From contig CAKRDD010000001.1 in the NCBI GenBank assembly GCA_934309345.1, forward strand, positions 62,001 through 126,000: 64,000 nt of DNA, in the 5' to 3' direction. The notes beneath the pieces are model-generated. The model worked only from the letters and a program-made list of their open reading frames with translations. It ran no database searches and was not told where the DNA came from. Position numbers and translations under genes: made by a program. Below, in pieces: positions 25,572 through 34,136 of this stretch. Source of the stretch: an uncultured Mediterraneibacter sp. Its GTDB lineage: Bacteria > Bacillota > Clostridia > Lachnospirales > Lachnospiraceae. Positions within the stretch are counted from its first letter, which is position 1, and each line of letters starts with the position of its first letter.

Positions 25572-27005
25572 ATGGCAAAGCAGTATGAGACAGTCATTGG
25601 ACTGGAAGTGCATATTGAGCTGGCTACAAAGACAAAGATCTTCTGTGGATGCAGCACAGAATTCGGTGGCGCACCGAATACACATACTTGTCCGGTATGT
25701 ACCGGTATGCCGGGATCTCTTCCGGTGTTGAATAAACAGGTCGTAGAATATGCTATGGCGATTGGTCTTGCAACAAACTGTAAGATTACACAGGTATGTA
25801 AATTTGACCGTAAAAACTATTTCTATCCGGATAACCCGCAGAACTATCAGATTTCCCAGCTATATCTCCCGATTGCCAGAGATGGATATGTAGAGATCGA
25901 GAGTGGTTCGGGAAAGAAGAAAGTAAGAATCCACGAGATGCATATGGAAGAAGATGCAGGTAAGCTGGTTCATGATGAGTGGGACGATACTTCACTTGTC
26001 GATTATAACCGAAGCGGTGTGCCACTTGTAGAGATCGTATCTGAACCGGATATGCGTTCCGCGGAGGAAGTTATTGCTTACCTTGAAAAACTGCGTATGA
26101 TCGTGCAGTATTTAGGAGCATCTGATTGTAAGCTTCAGGAAGGTTCTATGCGTGCAGATGTCAACCTGTCTGTCCGTGAAGTTGGAACTGAGAAGTTTGG
26201 AACAAGAACAGAGATGAAGAACCTGAACTCCTTTAAGGCAATCGCACATGCAATCGAAGGCGAGCGTCAGAGACAGATCGAGTTGATCGAAGAAGGAAAA
26301 CAGGTTGTACAGGAGACAAGACGTTGGGATGACAACAAAGAGCATTCTTATGCAATGCGTTCCAAAGAGGATGCACAGGATTATCGTTATTTCCCAGAAC
26401 CGGACCTTGTGCCGATCGTGATCAGTGATGAGTGGATTGAGAAAATCAAATCTCAGCAGCCAGAACTTCGTACAGAGAAGCTTGAGCGTTACAAGGAACA
26501 GTTTGATATTCCGCAGTATGATGCAGAGATTATTACAGGTTCCAAGAAAATGGCAGATCTTTTTGAGGCAACAACAGCAATCTGTGAGAAACCGAAGAAA
26601 GTTGCTAACTGGCTGATCGGAGAGACATTCCGTCTGATGAAAGACAATGGAATGGAACCGGAAGATTTAACATTCTCTCCGGAGAACCTGGCAAAATTAA
26701 TTGATCTTGCGGATGCAGGAACCATTAATAGTTCTGTGGCAAAGGATGTATTCAAACAGATTTTCCAGGAGGACATAGATCCTGAGAAATATGTAGAAGA
26801 ACACGGACTTAAGATGGTGAACGATGAAGGTGCCCTCCGTGAGACAGCTGCTAAAGTGATCGCAGACAACCCACAGGCTGTCGCAGATTTTAAAGGCGGT
26901 AAAGAGAAAGCAATCGGAGCACTGTTTGGACAGACAATGCGCGCCATGAAGGGGAAAGCAAATCCTGGAATGGTAAATCAGGTGCTGCGAGAGTTGTTGA
27001 AATAA
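25572..27005 (+). CDS. gatB: Asp-tRNA(Asn)/Glu-tRNA(Gln) amidotransferase subunit B
   Basis: Kinase-like subunit of 477 aa that phosphorylates the misacylated amino acid and recognises tRNA. The N-terminal VIGLEVHIELATKTKIFCGC and CPVCTGMPGSLPVLN are family signatures. GSMRADVNLSVR and the C-terminal YqeY-like tail (to LLK) are present. With an archaeal-type AspRS upstream, the in vivo product is likely Asn-tRNA(Asn), and possibly also Gln-tRNA(Gln). A branched terminator follows. Confidence 0.97.
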   Translation: MAKQYETVIGLEVHIELATKTKIFCGCSTEFGGAPNTHTCPVCTGMPGSLPVLNKQVVEYAMAIGLATNCKITQVCKFDRKNYFYPDNPQNYQISQLYLPIARDGYVEIESGSGKKKVRIHEMHMEEDAGKLVHDEWDDTSLVDYNRSGVPLVEIVSEPDMRSAEEVIAYLEKLRMIVQYLGASDCKLQEGSMRADVNLSVREVGTEKFGTRTEMKNLNSFKAIAHAIEGERQRQIELIEEGKQVVQETRRWDDNKEHSYAMRSKEDAQDYRYFPEPDLVPIVISDEWIEKIKSQQPELRTEKLERYKEQFDIPQYDAEIITGSKKMADLFEATTAICEKPKKVANWLIGETFRLMKDNGMEPEDLTFSPENLAKLIDLADAGTINSSVAKDVFKQIFQEDIDPEKYVEEHGLKMVNDEGALRETAAKVIADNPQAVADFKGGKEKAIGALFGQTMRAMKGKANPGMVNQVLRELLK

Positions 27006-27108
27006 AATTTGATTTGTTGTCTTGGATTCTTCTTCTACGTTATTCAAAGGCGAAGTGGTTGTTCCAATGAGGACAGATTTAAAACACAAATACAGAAAAT
27101 AGAACAAA

Positions 27109-27170
27109 AAAGCTATCGATTTTAATTACAACGCAATTTGCGTCAGTATATTAGTACGATAGCTTTATTT
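27109..27170 (+). terminator. Terminator after gatB
   Basis: AAAGCTATCG (27109-27118) pairs with CGATAGCTTT (27157-27166). Inside lies a small hairpin ACGCAA/TTGCGT (27131-27143). A short T-rich tail follows. Confidence 0.55.
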
Positions 27171-27520
27171 GTTGACTTGATTTTGAAATATTTTTCACAG
27201 AGTCAATCGATATTTTAGATGTGTTGATCTATTTTACAGTTTTAAGTTTTGAGGTCAATATACAAGAGAATTTTATTGACCTAATATCAAATTATTTGTT
27301 TTACAGTCATTTGTTTACTTTAAATTCGTTGACTTATTTTTGAAATTTACGGATTACAATCAACAGGATAAGTAATTCTATTGATTTAATATCTAAGTTT
27401 TAAGTTTACGGTCAATTTGTTTAATATAGTTTGTTGACTGATATCTGCTTTTTTGAAATTCCAGTCAACAGAGCTTAAAATCATTGACCTAATATTGAAA
27501 TTAAGATTGCTATATTGACA
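27171..27520. repeat. Phased degenerate tandem array, about 52-bp period, TTGAC/GTCAA motifs
   Basis: Six complete units plus a seventh partial one begin at 27171, 27223, 27275, 27328, 27380, 27433 and 27483. Each starts with RTTGAYY. In units 1-6 an inverted RGTCAAY-type motif follows exactly 30 bases after the unit start (27201, 27253, 27305, 27358, 27410, 27463), with two of the six degenerate. The rest of each unit is AT-rich and poorly conserved. The 30/22 alternation corresponds to about 3 and 2 helical turns, placing all motifs on one DNA face. The array abuts the dnaJ-like promoter, whose -35 TTGACA continues the series. Function unknown; an array of binding sites for a regulator or architectural protein is inferred. 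Confidence 0.75.
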
Positions 27521-27543
27521 GTCTGAAAAATATCTGCTATATT
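27515..27543 (+). promoter_or_regulatory. Promoter of the DnaJ-type gene
   Basis: Consensus TTGACA (27515-27520), 17 bases and TATATT (27538-27543), with a leader of about 65 bases. It sits directly at the 3' end of the phased repeat array. Confidence 0.7.
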
Positions 27544-27616
27544 ACAAGTAGAACACAAAGATATAATAAACTATATATGTTCAAAACAACAAGAGATTCG
27601 GAAGGATGTGGAAAGA

Positions 27617-28657
27617 ATGAAACGAGATTATTATGAAGTGCTTGGACTGTCAAAGGGCGCAGAGGATAAAGAAATAAAGAGAGCATATCGTAAGCTGGCG
27701 AAGAAGTATCATCCGGACACGAATCCTGGAGATAAAGAAGCAGAGAAGAAATTCAAAGAAGTGACGGAGGCATACTCTGTCTTGAGTGATCCGGAGAAGA
27801 AGAAAATGTATGACCAGTTCGGTCACGCCGCATTTGACCAGAGCGGCGCTGCTGGTTCCGGATATGGAAATGCAGGTGCAGGTGGCTTTGGAGGATTCGG
27901 CGGAAATGGCGGATTCAAAGGTGGTACTTACCGTAGCTATGGCGGACCGGGAAGTGGATACCAGGAGTATCATTTCGAGGGTGGCGACATGGATGACATG
28001 TTTGGTGACATTTTCGGAAATATGTTCCATGGAGGAAGCACTTCGGGACGCAGCAGAAGGACATCAGGATTTACCGGCGGATTTGGAGGAGAAAGCTTTA
28101 AATCAAAAGGATCTGATATCAAGGCTGGTATCACAGTAGGATTTGACGAGGCTGCATTTGGTGGAGATAAGGTTATCACCCTGAGTAATCCGGAGAATCC
28201 GGGACAACCGGGACAGTCACTGAAGGTTCATATTCCGGCAGGTATTGATAGCGGAAAGTCGATCCGTCTAAGAGGAAAGGGAATGCCGGGAACCGGTGGC
28301 GGTGAAGCTGGAGATCTTCTGTTGAAAGTAACAGTTGCTCCGAAACCTGGATATGAGCGGAAAGGCATGGATGTGTATACAACCGTATCTGTTCCATATA
28401 CAACAGCTGTATTTGGAGGAGAGACACTGGTACACACCTTGTACGGAGATGTTATGTGCAAGATCAAAGAGGGAACACAGTCAGGCTCCAAGATCCGTCT
28501 GAGAGGCAAGGGAATTGTCTCGATGAAAGATTCCTCTGTTCATGGAGATCAGTATGTAACAATTCAGATTGAAGTACCGAGAAGCTTAAGCCCACAGGCG
28601 AGACAGAAACTGAAAGAATTCGAGGCAATCTGTCAGGGGAGTTCAAGAACAGCATAA
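27617..28657 (+). CDS. DnaJ-type co-chaperone without zinc fingers (type B, CbpA-like)
   Basis: 346 aa. The J domain (residues 2-68) contains the HPD motif in KYHPDTNPGD, which stimulates DnaK ATPase. A Gly/Phe-rich region (about 75-165) follows, then two beta-sandwich client-binding domains (IRLRGKGMPGTGGGEAGDLLLKV and IRLRGKGIVS). The four CxxCxGxG zinc repeats of classical DnaJ are absent. It is monocistronic: its own promoter lies after the unusual repeat array and a strong terminator follows. Start 27617 is preferred over the GTG at 27608. It probably handles a specific subset of clients or a stress condition (inference). Confidence 0.92.
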   Translation: MKRDYYEVLGLSKGAEDKEIKRAYRKLAKKYHPDTNPGDKEAEKKFKEVTEAYSVLSDPEKKKMYDQFGHAAFDQSGAAGSGYGNAGAGGFGGFGGNGGFKGGTYRSYGGPGSGYQEYHFEGGDMDDMFGDIFGNMFHGGSTSGRSRRTSGFTGGFGGESFKSKGSDIKAGITVGFDEAAFGGDKVITLSNPENPGQPGQSLKVHIPAGIDSGKSIRLRGKGMPGTGGGEAGDLLLKVTVAPKPGYERKGMDVYTTVSVPYTTAVFGGETLVHTLYGDVMCKIKEGTQSGSKIRLRGKGIVSMKDSSVHGDQYVTIQIEVPRSLSPQARQKLKEFEAICQGSSRTA

Positions 28658-28663
28658 AGAATG

Positions 28664-28714
28664 AAAAGACCAGAGGAGTGTTTCATAAGTTGAAACAGGA
28701 ACCTCTGGTCTTTT
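28664..28714 (+). terminator. Terminator after the DnaJ-type gene
   Basis: AAAAGACCAGAGG (28664-28676) pairs perfectly with CCTCTGGTCTTTT (28702-28714). An inner TGTTTCA/TGAAACA helix stacks inside. It has A- and T-runs on both sides, so it may also stop the convergent methyltransferase transcript. Confidence 0.85.
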
Positions 28715-28841
28715 CTGCTGTTTAGAATATTGTTGTAGCTGTTTTACAGTCACTGTGAGCAGTAACGTTTTGTACAGGTACAATTTATAGCCACTGACTT
28801 AGAAAATGGAAGCCAGTAACAAACGAATTATAATGAGAACC

Positions 28842-29702
28842 CTAGTCACGTTCCCAACGACCGGAAGCTCCACAAGGGAGAACCAGTCCTGAATCTGTAA
28901 CAGGAAGCCCGATCTCCTGAGAATCTACATGGCCGTTCCATGGTTTCAACTCTGTTGAGATCATGTAAGTAAGAACGGCAGGTGCAAGTCCTGTTGTATA
29001 AGAATTCACAAGGAAGAAAAGTGCATCCTTGGAAAGAATCTTTGTACAAAGCTTGATGAGCGGATGGATCATATCTTCAATCTTCCAGATCTCGCCCTTT
29101 GGTCCACGTCCGTAAGACGGCGGATCCATAATGATCGCATCATAAGTGTTGCCGCGGCGGATCTCACGCTCAACGAACTTCACGCAGTCATCAACAAGCC
29201 AACGGATCGGTGCATCTCCAAGACCAGAAGAAACTGCATTCTCCTTCGCCCATGTCACCATTCCCTTTGATGCGTCTACATGAGTAACCTGCGCTCCGGC
29301 AGCAGCTGCCGCAAGCGTAGCACCTCCAGTATAAGCAAAAAGATTCAATACCTTGACCGGACGCCCTGCATTCCTGATCTTCTCAGAGAACCAGTCCCAG
29401 TTAGTTGCCTGCTCAGGGAAAAGCCCTGTGTGCTTGAAACTAAATGGCTTTAAGTTAAATGTGAGAGATCCGTAATGAATCTGCCACTGCTGTGGGAGAC
29501 TGAAAAACTCCCATTCACCGCCGCCCTTTTTGCTGCGGTGATAATGCCCGTTCATCTCTTTCCAACCGCGGTTCTTCTTAGGTGTATCCCAGATGACCTG
29601 CGGATCCGGACGGACGAGAAGATAATTTCCCCAACGCTCAAGCTTTTCGCCATTAGAGCAGTCGAGAATTTCGTAATCTTTCCAATTATCTGCAATCCAC
29701 AT
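28842..29702 (-). CDS. Class I SAM-dependent methyltransferase, RlmI/RlmK-like
   Basis: 286 aa. The SAM-binding motif is VLNLFAYTGGATLAAAAAGA, motif II is THVDASKGMVTWAKENA, and the catalytic motif IV is IIMDPPSYGRGPKGE, matching the COG1092-type RNA cytosine-C5 or guanine methyltransferases. The N-terminal part (to about residue 95) holds small beta segments and a GGGEWEF turn rather than a clear PUA domain. The likely target is 23S rRNA, by family. It is convergent with the DnaJ gene and divergent from metN. Confidence 0.85.
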   Translation of the reverse strand: MWIADNWKDYEILDCSNGEKLERWGNYLLVRPDPQVIWDTPKKNRGWKEMNGHYHRSKKGGGEWEFFSLPQQWQIHYGSLTFNLKPFSFKHTGLFPEQATNWDWFSEKIRNAGRPVKVLNLFAYTGGATLAAAAAGAQVTHVDASKGMVTWAKENAVSSGLGDAPIRWLVDDCVKFVEREIRRGNTYDAIIMDPPSYGRGPKGEIWKIEDMIHPLIKLCTKILSKDALFFLVNSYTTGLAPAVLTYMISTELKPWNGHVDSQEIGLPVTDSGLVLPCGASGRWERD

Positions 29703-29815
29703 GAATAAATTAATCCTTTCTACAAAAAATAATCAATCATAATCATTCAGAGACAATCTCAAAAAAATAATACATTTTTGAAATTGTTTCGTTTTATATC
29801 GTCTATAACATTTCT

Positions 29816-29845
29816 ATTATAATAGAAAGCCCTATAGTAATGCAA
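29816..29845 (-). promoter_or_regulatory. Promoter of the methyltransferase gene, within an 18-bp palindrome
   Basis: On the minus strand, TTGCAT (29840-29845), 18 bases and TATAAT (29816-29821). The -10 lies in a perfect palindrome, TTTCTATTATAATAGAAA (29811-29828), which could be an operator or just a symmetric -10. Confidence 0.45.
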
Positions 29846-29995
29846 TGAAAATTTTCAGATTCAGAGATCAGGTATTGTCAACCGGTATTATTCACACTCT
29901 GTGCGACCTGCATTCTTATAATAAGACTGGTTAAAATGCACTAATAACCCACTAAACAGATAGGAATATAAAAACAAAATGCCGAAAACATATAA

Positions 29996-30031
29996 AACCT
30001 ATTGACGTAGTAGGTTAATAAGGTGTATCAT
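29996..30031 (+). promoter_or_regulatory. Promoter and candidate operator of the metNIQ operon
   Basis: TTGACG (30002-30007), 18 bases and TATCAT (30026-30031). The -35 sits inside an inverted repeat AACCTA-N9-TAGGTT (29996-30016), a position suited to repression. No SAM-I (S-box), SMK or T-box element is visible in the roughly 100-base leader, so control is probably by a protein. The rest of the 29703-29995 gap is AT-rich, with only the divergent promoter recognised. Confidence 0.55.
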
Positions 30032-30098
30032 ACGCCTATCGAATCTGAGATGCGAAAAAGTAACAATGTTACATCAAATGATAGATGGAGTGATGAGG

Positions 30099-31124
30099 AT
30101 GATAAAAGTAGAACATGCAAACAAAACATTTTCAGGGAAATATGGTACGGTACATGCGCTGCAGGATGTCAGTATTCATGTAGAGAAAGGTGACATCTAC
30201 GGAATTATCGGATTTTCCGGAGCAGGTAAATCAACTTTGATCCGACTGGTAAATGGATTAGAAACACCGGATACGGGAAATGTTATAGTCCATGGAGAAA
30301 ATCTTGGGAATCTGAAAAAACCGCAGCTTCGTAAACTTAGAAGAAAAATCGGAATGGTCTTTCAACAGTTCAACCTTCTTGAATCAAAAACAGTGTATCA
30401 TAACATTGCATTGCCACTGATTCTTGAAAAGGCACCAAAGGAAGAGATTGATAAGAAAGTAAAAGAAGTACTTCAATTTGTAGAACTGGAAGATAAGAAA
30501 GATGTTTATGTAAGCCAGCTTTCAGGTGGACAGAAACAGAGAGTGGGAATCGCAAGAGCACTGACAACGACGCCGGACATCCTGCTTTGTGATGAGGCGA
30601 CAAGTGCATTAGATCCGCAAACTACGGAATCTATTCTGAAACTGCTTAAGAAGATTAACCGGGAGATGGGAGTTACAATCCTTCTGATCACACATCAGAT
30701 GCAGGTCGTCCAGATGATTTGCAATAAAGTAGCAGTTATGGAGAATGGACAGGTAGTAGAGGCCGGAAGCGTGCTTGATGTATTCGGAAAGCCACAGGCA
30801 CCGGTTACAAGAAGATTCGTTCAGACTGTGGTAAATGATCAGATTCCGGAAAGCATTATAAGTCTTGTGAAAGAACAGAAAGAACATTTCCGGGTAGAGA
30901 GACTTAAGTTTATCGGAAGCAGTGTAAAACGTCCGGTGATTTCGGATATCTGTCATGTAGATGGAATTGTAGTAAATATTCTGGGAGCGACCGTGCAGGA
31001 ACTGCAGGAGAATGTAATGTGTGTGTTCATTTTGCAGCTGATCGGAGCGGAAGAGAAGATATTAGAAGCTGAGAAACAGATAGATGAGAACGGAGTAATC
31101 AGAGAAAGAGTAGAGGTGATTTGA
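30099..31124 (+). CDS. metN: Methionine ABC transporter ATPase MetN
   Basis: 341 aa. Walker A is GFSGAGKST, the signature is LSGGQKQRVGIARAL and Walker B is ILLCDEATSALDP. The C-terminal NIL domain (about 260-335), known in MetN to bind methionine and trans-inhibit transport, is present. The start at 30099 (MIKVEHANK) has GGAG eight bases upstream; ATG 30093 and an earlier in-frame start at 30066 are alternatives. Its stop overlaps the metI start. Confidence 0.93.
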   Translation: MIKVEHANKTFSGKYGTVHALQDVSIHVEKGDIYGIIGFSGAGKSTLIRLVNGLETPDTGNVIVHGENLGNLKKPQLRKLRRKIGMVFQQFNLLESKTVYHNIALPLILEKAPKEEIDKKVKEVLQFVELEDKKDVYVSQLSGGQKQRVGIARALTTTPDILLCDEATSALDPQTTESILKLLKKINREMGVTILLITHQMQVVQMICNKVAVMENGQVVEAGSVLDVFGKPQAPVTRRFVQTVVNDQIPESIISLVKEQKEHFRVERLKFIGSSVKRPVISDICHVDGIVVNILGATVQELQENVMCVFILQLIGAEEKILEAEKQIDENGVIRERVEVI

Positions 31125-31792
31125 TGGAACAAGAATATTTTGGAGTATCCCTGGAAAAGTTATTGACCAGTGGGGGACAGACATTATATATGGTTGCATG
31201 GTCATTGATCATTGGAACAATCATAGGAATTATTTTGGCATTGATCCTTGTACTTTGCCGTAAGGGTGGATTGACAGAGAATCTGATCCTTTACAATATT
31301 GTAAGTATCTACATTAATATCGTGAGAAGTATTCCATTTGTGATCTTACTGGTAGCAATCATGCCACTGACAAGAGCAATTGTTGGAACAACTATCGGAA
31401 GTACAGCATCACTTGTACCGCTTGTTATTTATATCAGTCCATATCTTGCACGCTTGATGGAAAACAGTTTGCTGGAGATCAACCCCGGTATTCTGGAAGC
31501 GGCTGAAGCGATGGGGGCATCTACCTGGCAGACAATTCGTTATTTTCTGCTTCCGGAGACACTTGGCTCTATCGTACTTGCATTGACAACAGGTACAATC
31601 GGATTACTTGGAGCATCCGCAATGGCCGGATATGTAGGCGGCGGAGGTGTCGGAGATCTGGCACTGACTTATGGATATCAGAGGATGAATACACCATTGA
31701 TGATCTTTACGGTAGTTGTACTGGTCGTATTTGTACAGATCCTTCAGCTTGCAGGAAATACAATTTCAAGAAAACTCAGACAACACAGATAA
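31124..31792 (+). CDS. metI: Methionine ABC transporter permease MetI
   Basis: 222 aa with five predicted membrane helices. The EAA-loop is GILEAAEAMGASTWQTIRYFLLPE, which contacts MetN. The start ATG at 31124 overlaps the metN stop as TGATG, with AGAGGTG upstream. Paired with MetN and the MetQ lipoprotein. Confidence 0.94.
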   Translation: MEQEYFGVSLEKLLTSGGQTLYMVAWSLIIGTIIGIILALILVLCRKGGLTENLILYNIVSIYINIVRSIPFVILLVAIMPLTRAIVGTTIGSTASLVPLVIYISPYLARLMENSLLEINPGILEAAEAMGASTWQTIRYFLLPETLGSIVLALTTGTIGLLGASAMAGYVGGGGVGDLALTYGYQRMNTPLMIFTVVVLVVFVQILQLAGNTISRKLRQHR

Positions 31793-31833
31793 TTTTTATA
31801 AAGAAAAGAATGAGAAATAAGGAGAATAATATT

Positions 31834-32682
31834 ATGAAAATCAAGAAAATCATTGCAGGATTATTAGTAGCAACAACAGCATTCAGCCTGGCAGCATGCG
31901 GAAACTCAAGTTCAGGAGATACGAAAAAAAGTGATGCAGATACATCAGAGAAAAAGGAAATCGTCTATGGAAAATCCCAGGGACCATATACAGAACTTTT
32001 CGAAGATGCAATTGTTCCAATTCTTGAGAAAGAAGGATATACTCTGAAAGCCGTTGATCTTTCCGATCTTCAGACAGCAGATGTTGCATTGAATGATGGA
32101 GATGTAGATGTTAATGTAGAACAACATACAGCATACATGGATAATTTCAATAAAAGCTACAATGCAGATCTGGTTGCAATCAGTCCGATTCCAACTGTTC
32201 CGGCAGGAGTTTATTCAGATAAATATGATTCTGTAGATGAGATTCCGGATGGTGCAAAAGTTGCAGTACCAAATGATGCGTCTAACACAGCACGCTGCTA
32301 TCTGATGCTTCAGAAAATCGGCTGGATCAAGCTTGATGAGAATGCAGATCCATCCACAGTAACACAGGATGATATTGTAGAGAACCCACATAATATTGAA
32401 TTTACAGAAATGAACAGCATGACAATTCCGGCAGCAGAATCTGATTTCGATTATATTGCAATCACAGGAAGTGTTGTATACAATGCAGGTATTGATGCTT
32501 CTACAGCACTGGCTAATGAAGATATCCAGGATTACCTTGTACTTCAGGTAGTCGTAAAAGAAGAGAATAAAGATGCGGATTGGGCACAGGCAATCGTAGA
32601 TGCATATCATTCAGATGAATTCAAACAGTACATGAAAGAAAATAATGATGGATTATGGTGGATCCCTGAAGAACTTCAGTAA
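31834..32682 (+). CDS. metQ: Methionine-binding lipoprotein MetQ
   Basis: 282 aa NlpA-family binding protein. The lipoprotein signal peptide ends in the lipobox SLAAC (Cys near 23), followed by a Ser/Asp-rich tether. The family blocks GPYTELFEDAIVPILEKEGY, VNVEQHTAYMDNFN and VPNDASNTARCYLMLQKIGWI are present. AAGGAGA precedes the start. It is third in the metNIQ set; a metal-dependent amidohydrolase follows after 21 bases. Confidence 0.94.
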   Translation: MKIKKIIAGLLVATTAFSLAACGNSSSGDTKKSDADTSEKKEIVYGKSQGPYTELFEDAIVPILEKEGYTLKAVDLSDLQTADVALNDGDVDVNVEQHTAYMDNFNKSYNADLVAISPIPTVPAGVYSDKYDSVDEIPDGAKVAVPNDASNTARCYLMLQKIGWIKLDENADPSTVTQDDIVENPHNIEFTEMNSMTIPAAESDFDYIAITGSVVYNAGIDASTALANEDIQDYLVLQVVVKEENKDADWAQAIVDAYHSDEFKQYMKENNDGLWWIPEELQ

Positions 32683-32703
32683 TCAGGAAAGGCAGTGAGA
32701 AAA

Positions 32704-34020
32704 ATGGATCAGACAGAAAAATTAATCCTGGAAGCAATCGATCAGCACAGAGATGAGATCATTGAATTTGCCAGAGATATATACGATCATGGAGAACTTG
32801 GTTATAAAGAATTCAATACAGTAGAAAAATTCATAACGAAGATGAAAGAATTAGGTCTGCGCACAGAGACAGGACTTGCAATTACAGGAACAAAAGCGTA
32901 TTTAAATGAAGAAAAGAAAGATACAGCAAGCCTTGCACTTCTTGGAGAGCTTGATGCACTTAGGATTCCGGAGCATGCGCATGCGAATCCTGAGACAGAT
33001 GCGGCACATTGCTGTGGACATCATGCACAGATGGCAGGAATCTTTGGCGCAGCACTGGCTCTTACAGTTCCGGAAATCGCAGACAAACTGGATGGACAGG
33101 TTGTATTTTTCGCAACACCGGCCGAAGAGTATGGTGAGATTGGATTCAAGAATGAGCTGCGCGCACAGGGAAAAATAAAATATGGCGGTGGAAAATGTGA
33201 GCTGCTTCGTATCGGCGCATTTGATGATATTGATCTTTGCATTACACATCACATTGCACCGGGGGATGACATCATAGTAGGAAGCGGAACAGGAAATGGA
33301 TTCGTATCTAAAGTGATCCGCTGCATAGGTAAGGCAGCCCATGCAGCAGGAACACCGGAGCAAGGTGTAAATGCTCTGTCGGCGGCGTCACTTGGTCTGC
33401 AGGCACTCGGTCTGAATCGAGAAACATTCCGTGATGAGGATTGTGTCCGTGTCCATCCGATCATTACAAAGGGCGGCAATCTGGTAAATGTAGTGCCTGA
33501 CGAAGTTGTAGTAGAGACACTGGTAAGAGCAAAAACAATCGAAGCATTTACCGATGCAGCGAAGAAAACAGACAGATCTTTCCAGGCAGGAGCCGTTGCA
33601 ATGGGAGCGAAGGTTGAAATCACAACACTTCCTGGATATCTTCCGACACTTGCGGAAGAAGCACTCCCAGAATTAAAAAGAGCAGCAGAACTTTCCGCAC
33701 CGGATGTGAAAGTGATCGAGGCATCAGGACATACGGGAGGATCCACGGATGTCGGTGATGTCCAGCATCTGATGCCGGTATATACATTTAACACAGGTGG
33801 TGTAAAGGGCGGACTTCATCAGGTAGAATTTGAAGTGACAGATGAGGAAGAAGCATATATTGTCACTGCGAAGATGTTTGCACTTGGAGCCTATGGGCTT
33901 TTGAAAGAAAAAGCAGCAAGAAGCCGGGAACTTGTTAAAAATTATAAACCGGTATTTGAAAATTCAGCAAAGTATGCAGAGTTTATGGATCAGTTCGATT
34001 CGAAAGAAGTGTTAGAATAA
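32704..34020 (+). CDS. M20-family amidohydrolase / aminoacyl hydrolase (AbgB-like)
   Basis: 438 aa. The metal and catalytic positions of the M20D/AbgB group appear in LGELDALRIPEHA, DAAHCCGHHAQMA, ATPAEEYGEIGFK, ITHHIAPGDD and near the end GGVKGGLHQ. The N-terminal helix HRDEIIEFARDIYDHGELGYKE is typical. Such enzymes cleave N-acyl amino acids or dipeptides. Its place behind metNIQ suggests release of methionine (or a related amino acid) from an imported conjugate, which is inference. Start ATG 32704 is preferred; GTG 32695 is an alternative. Confidence 0.88.
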   Translation: MDQTEKLILEAIDQHRDEIIEFARDIYDHGELGYKEFNTVEKFITKMKELGLRTETGLAITGTKAYLNEEKKDTASLALLGELDALRIPEHAHANPETDAAHCCGHHAQMAGIFGAALALTVPEIADKLDGQVVFFATPAEEYGEIGFKNELRAQGKIKYGGGKCELLRIGAFDDIDLCITHHIAPGDDIIVGSGTGNGFVSKVIRCIGKAAHAAGTPEQGVNALSAASLGLQALGLNRETFRDEDCVRVHPIITKGGNLVNVVPDEVVVETLVRAKTIEAFTDAAKKTDRSFQAGAVAMGAKVEITTLPGYLPTLAEEALPELKRAAELSAPDVKVIEASGHTGGSTDVGDVQHLMPVYTFNTGGVKGGLHQVEFEVTDEEEAYIVTAKMFALGAYGLLKEKAARSRELVKNYKPVFENSAKYAEFMDQFDSKEVLE

Positions 34021-34136
34021 TTCTATACATTTTCCTACTTTTATGGTATAATTTAAAAGTTATTTTAATGATTTATCAATTTAATGTGATGAATAGTCGA
34101 CCTAATAATATCATAAGAGAAAGGAATTAGAGATGT

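Noticed and set aside
27171..27520. CRISPR array
   Set aside because: Only 7-base motifs recur, in alternating orientation and with a degenerate sequence between; there is no constant 25-40 base repeat and no cas gene.
27171..27520. CtsR heat-shock operator (direct heptad repeats of GGTCAAA type)
   Set aside because: GGTCAAT-like motifs occur, but they are tens of bases apart and inverted, not direct repeats three bases apart.
29703..30098. SAM riboswitch upstream of metN
   Set aside because: None of the conserved S-box segments could be found; a conventional promoter with a palindrome is present instead.
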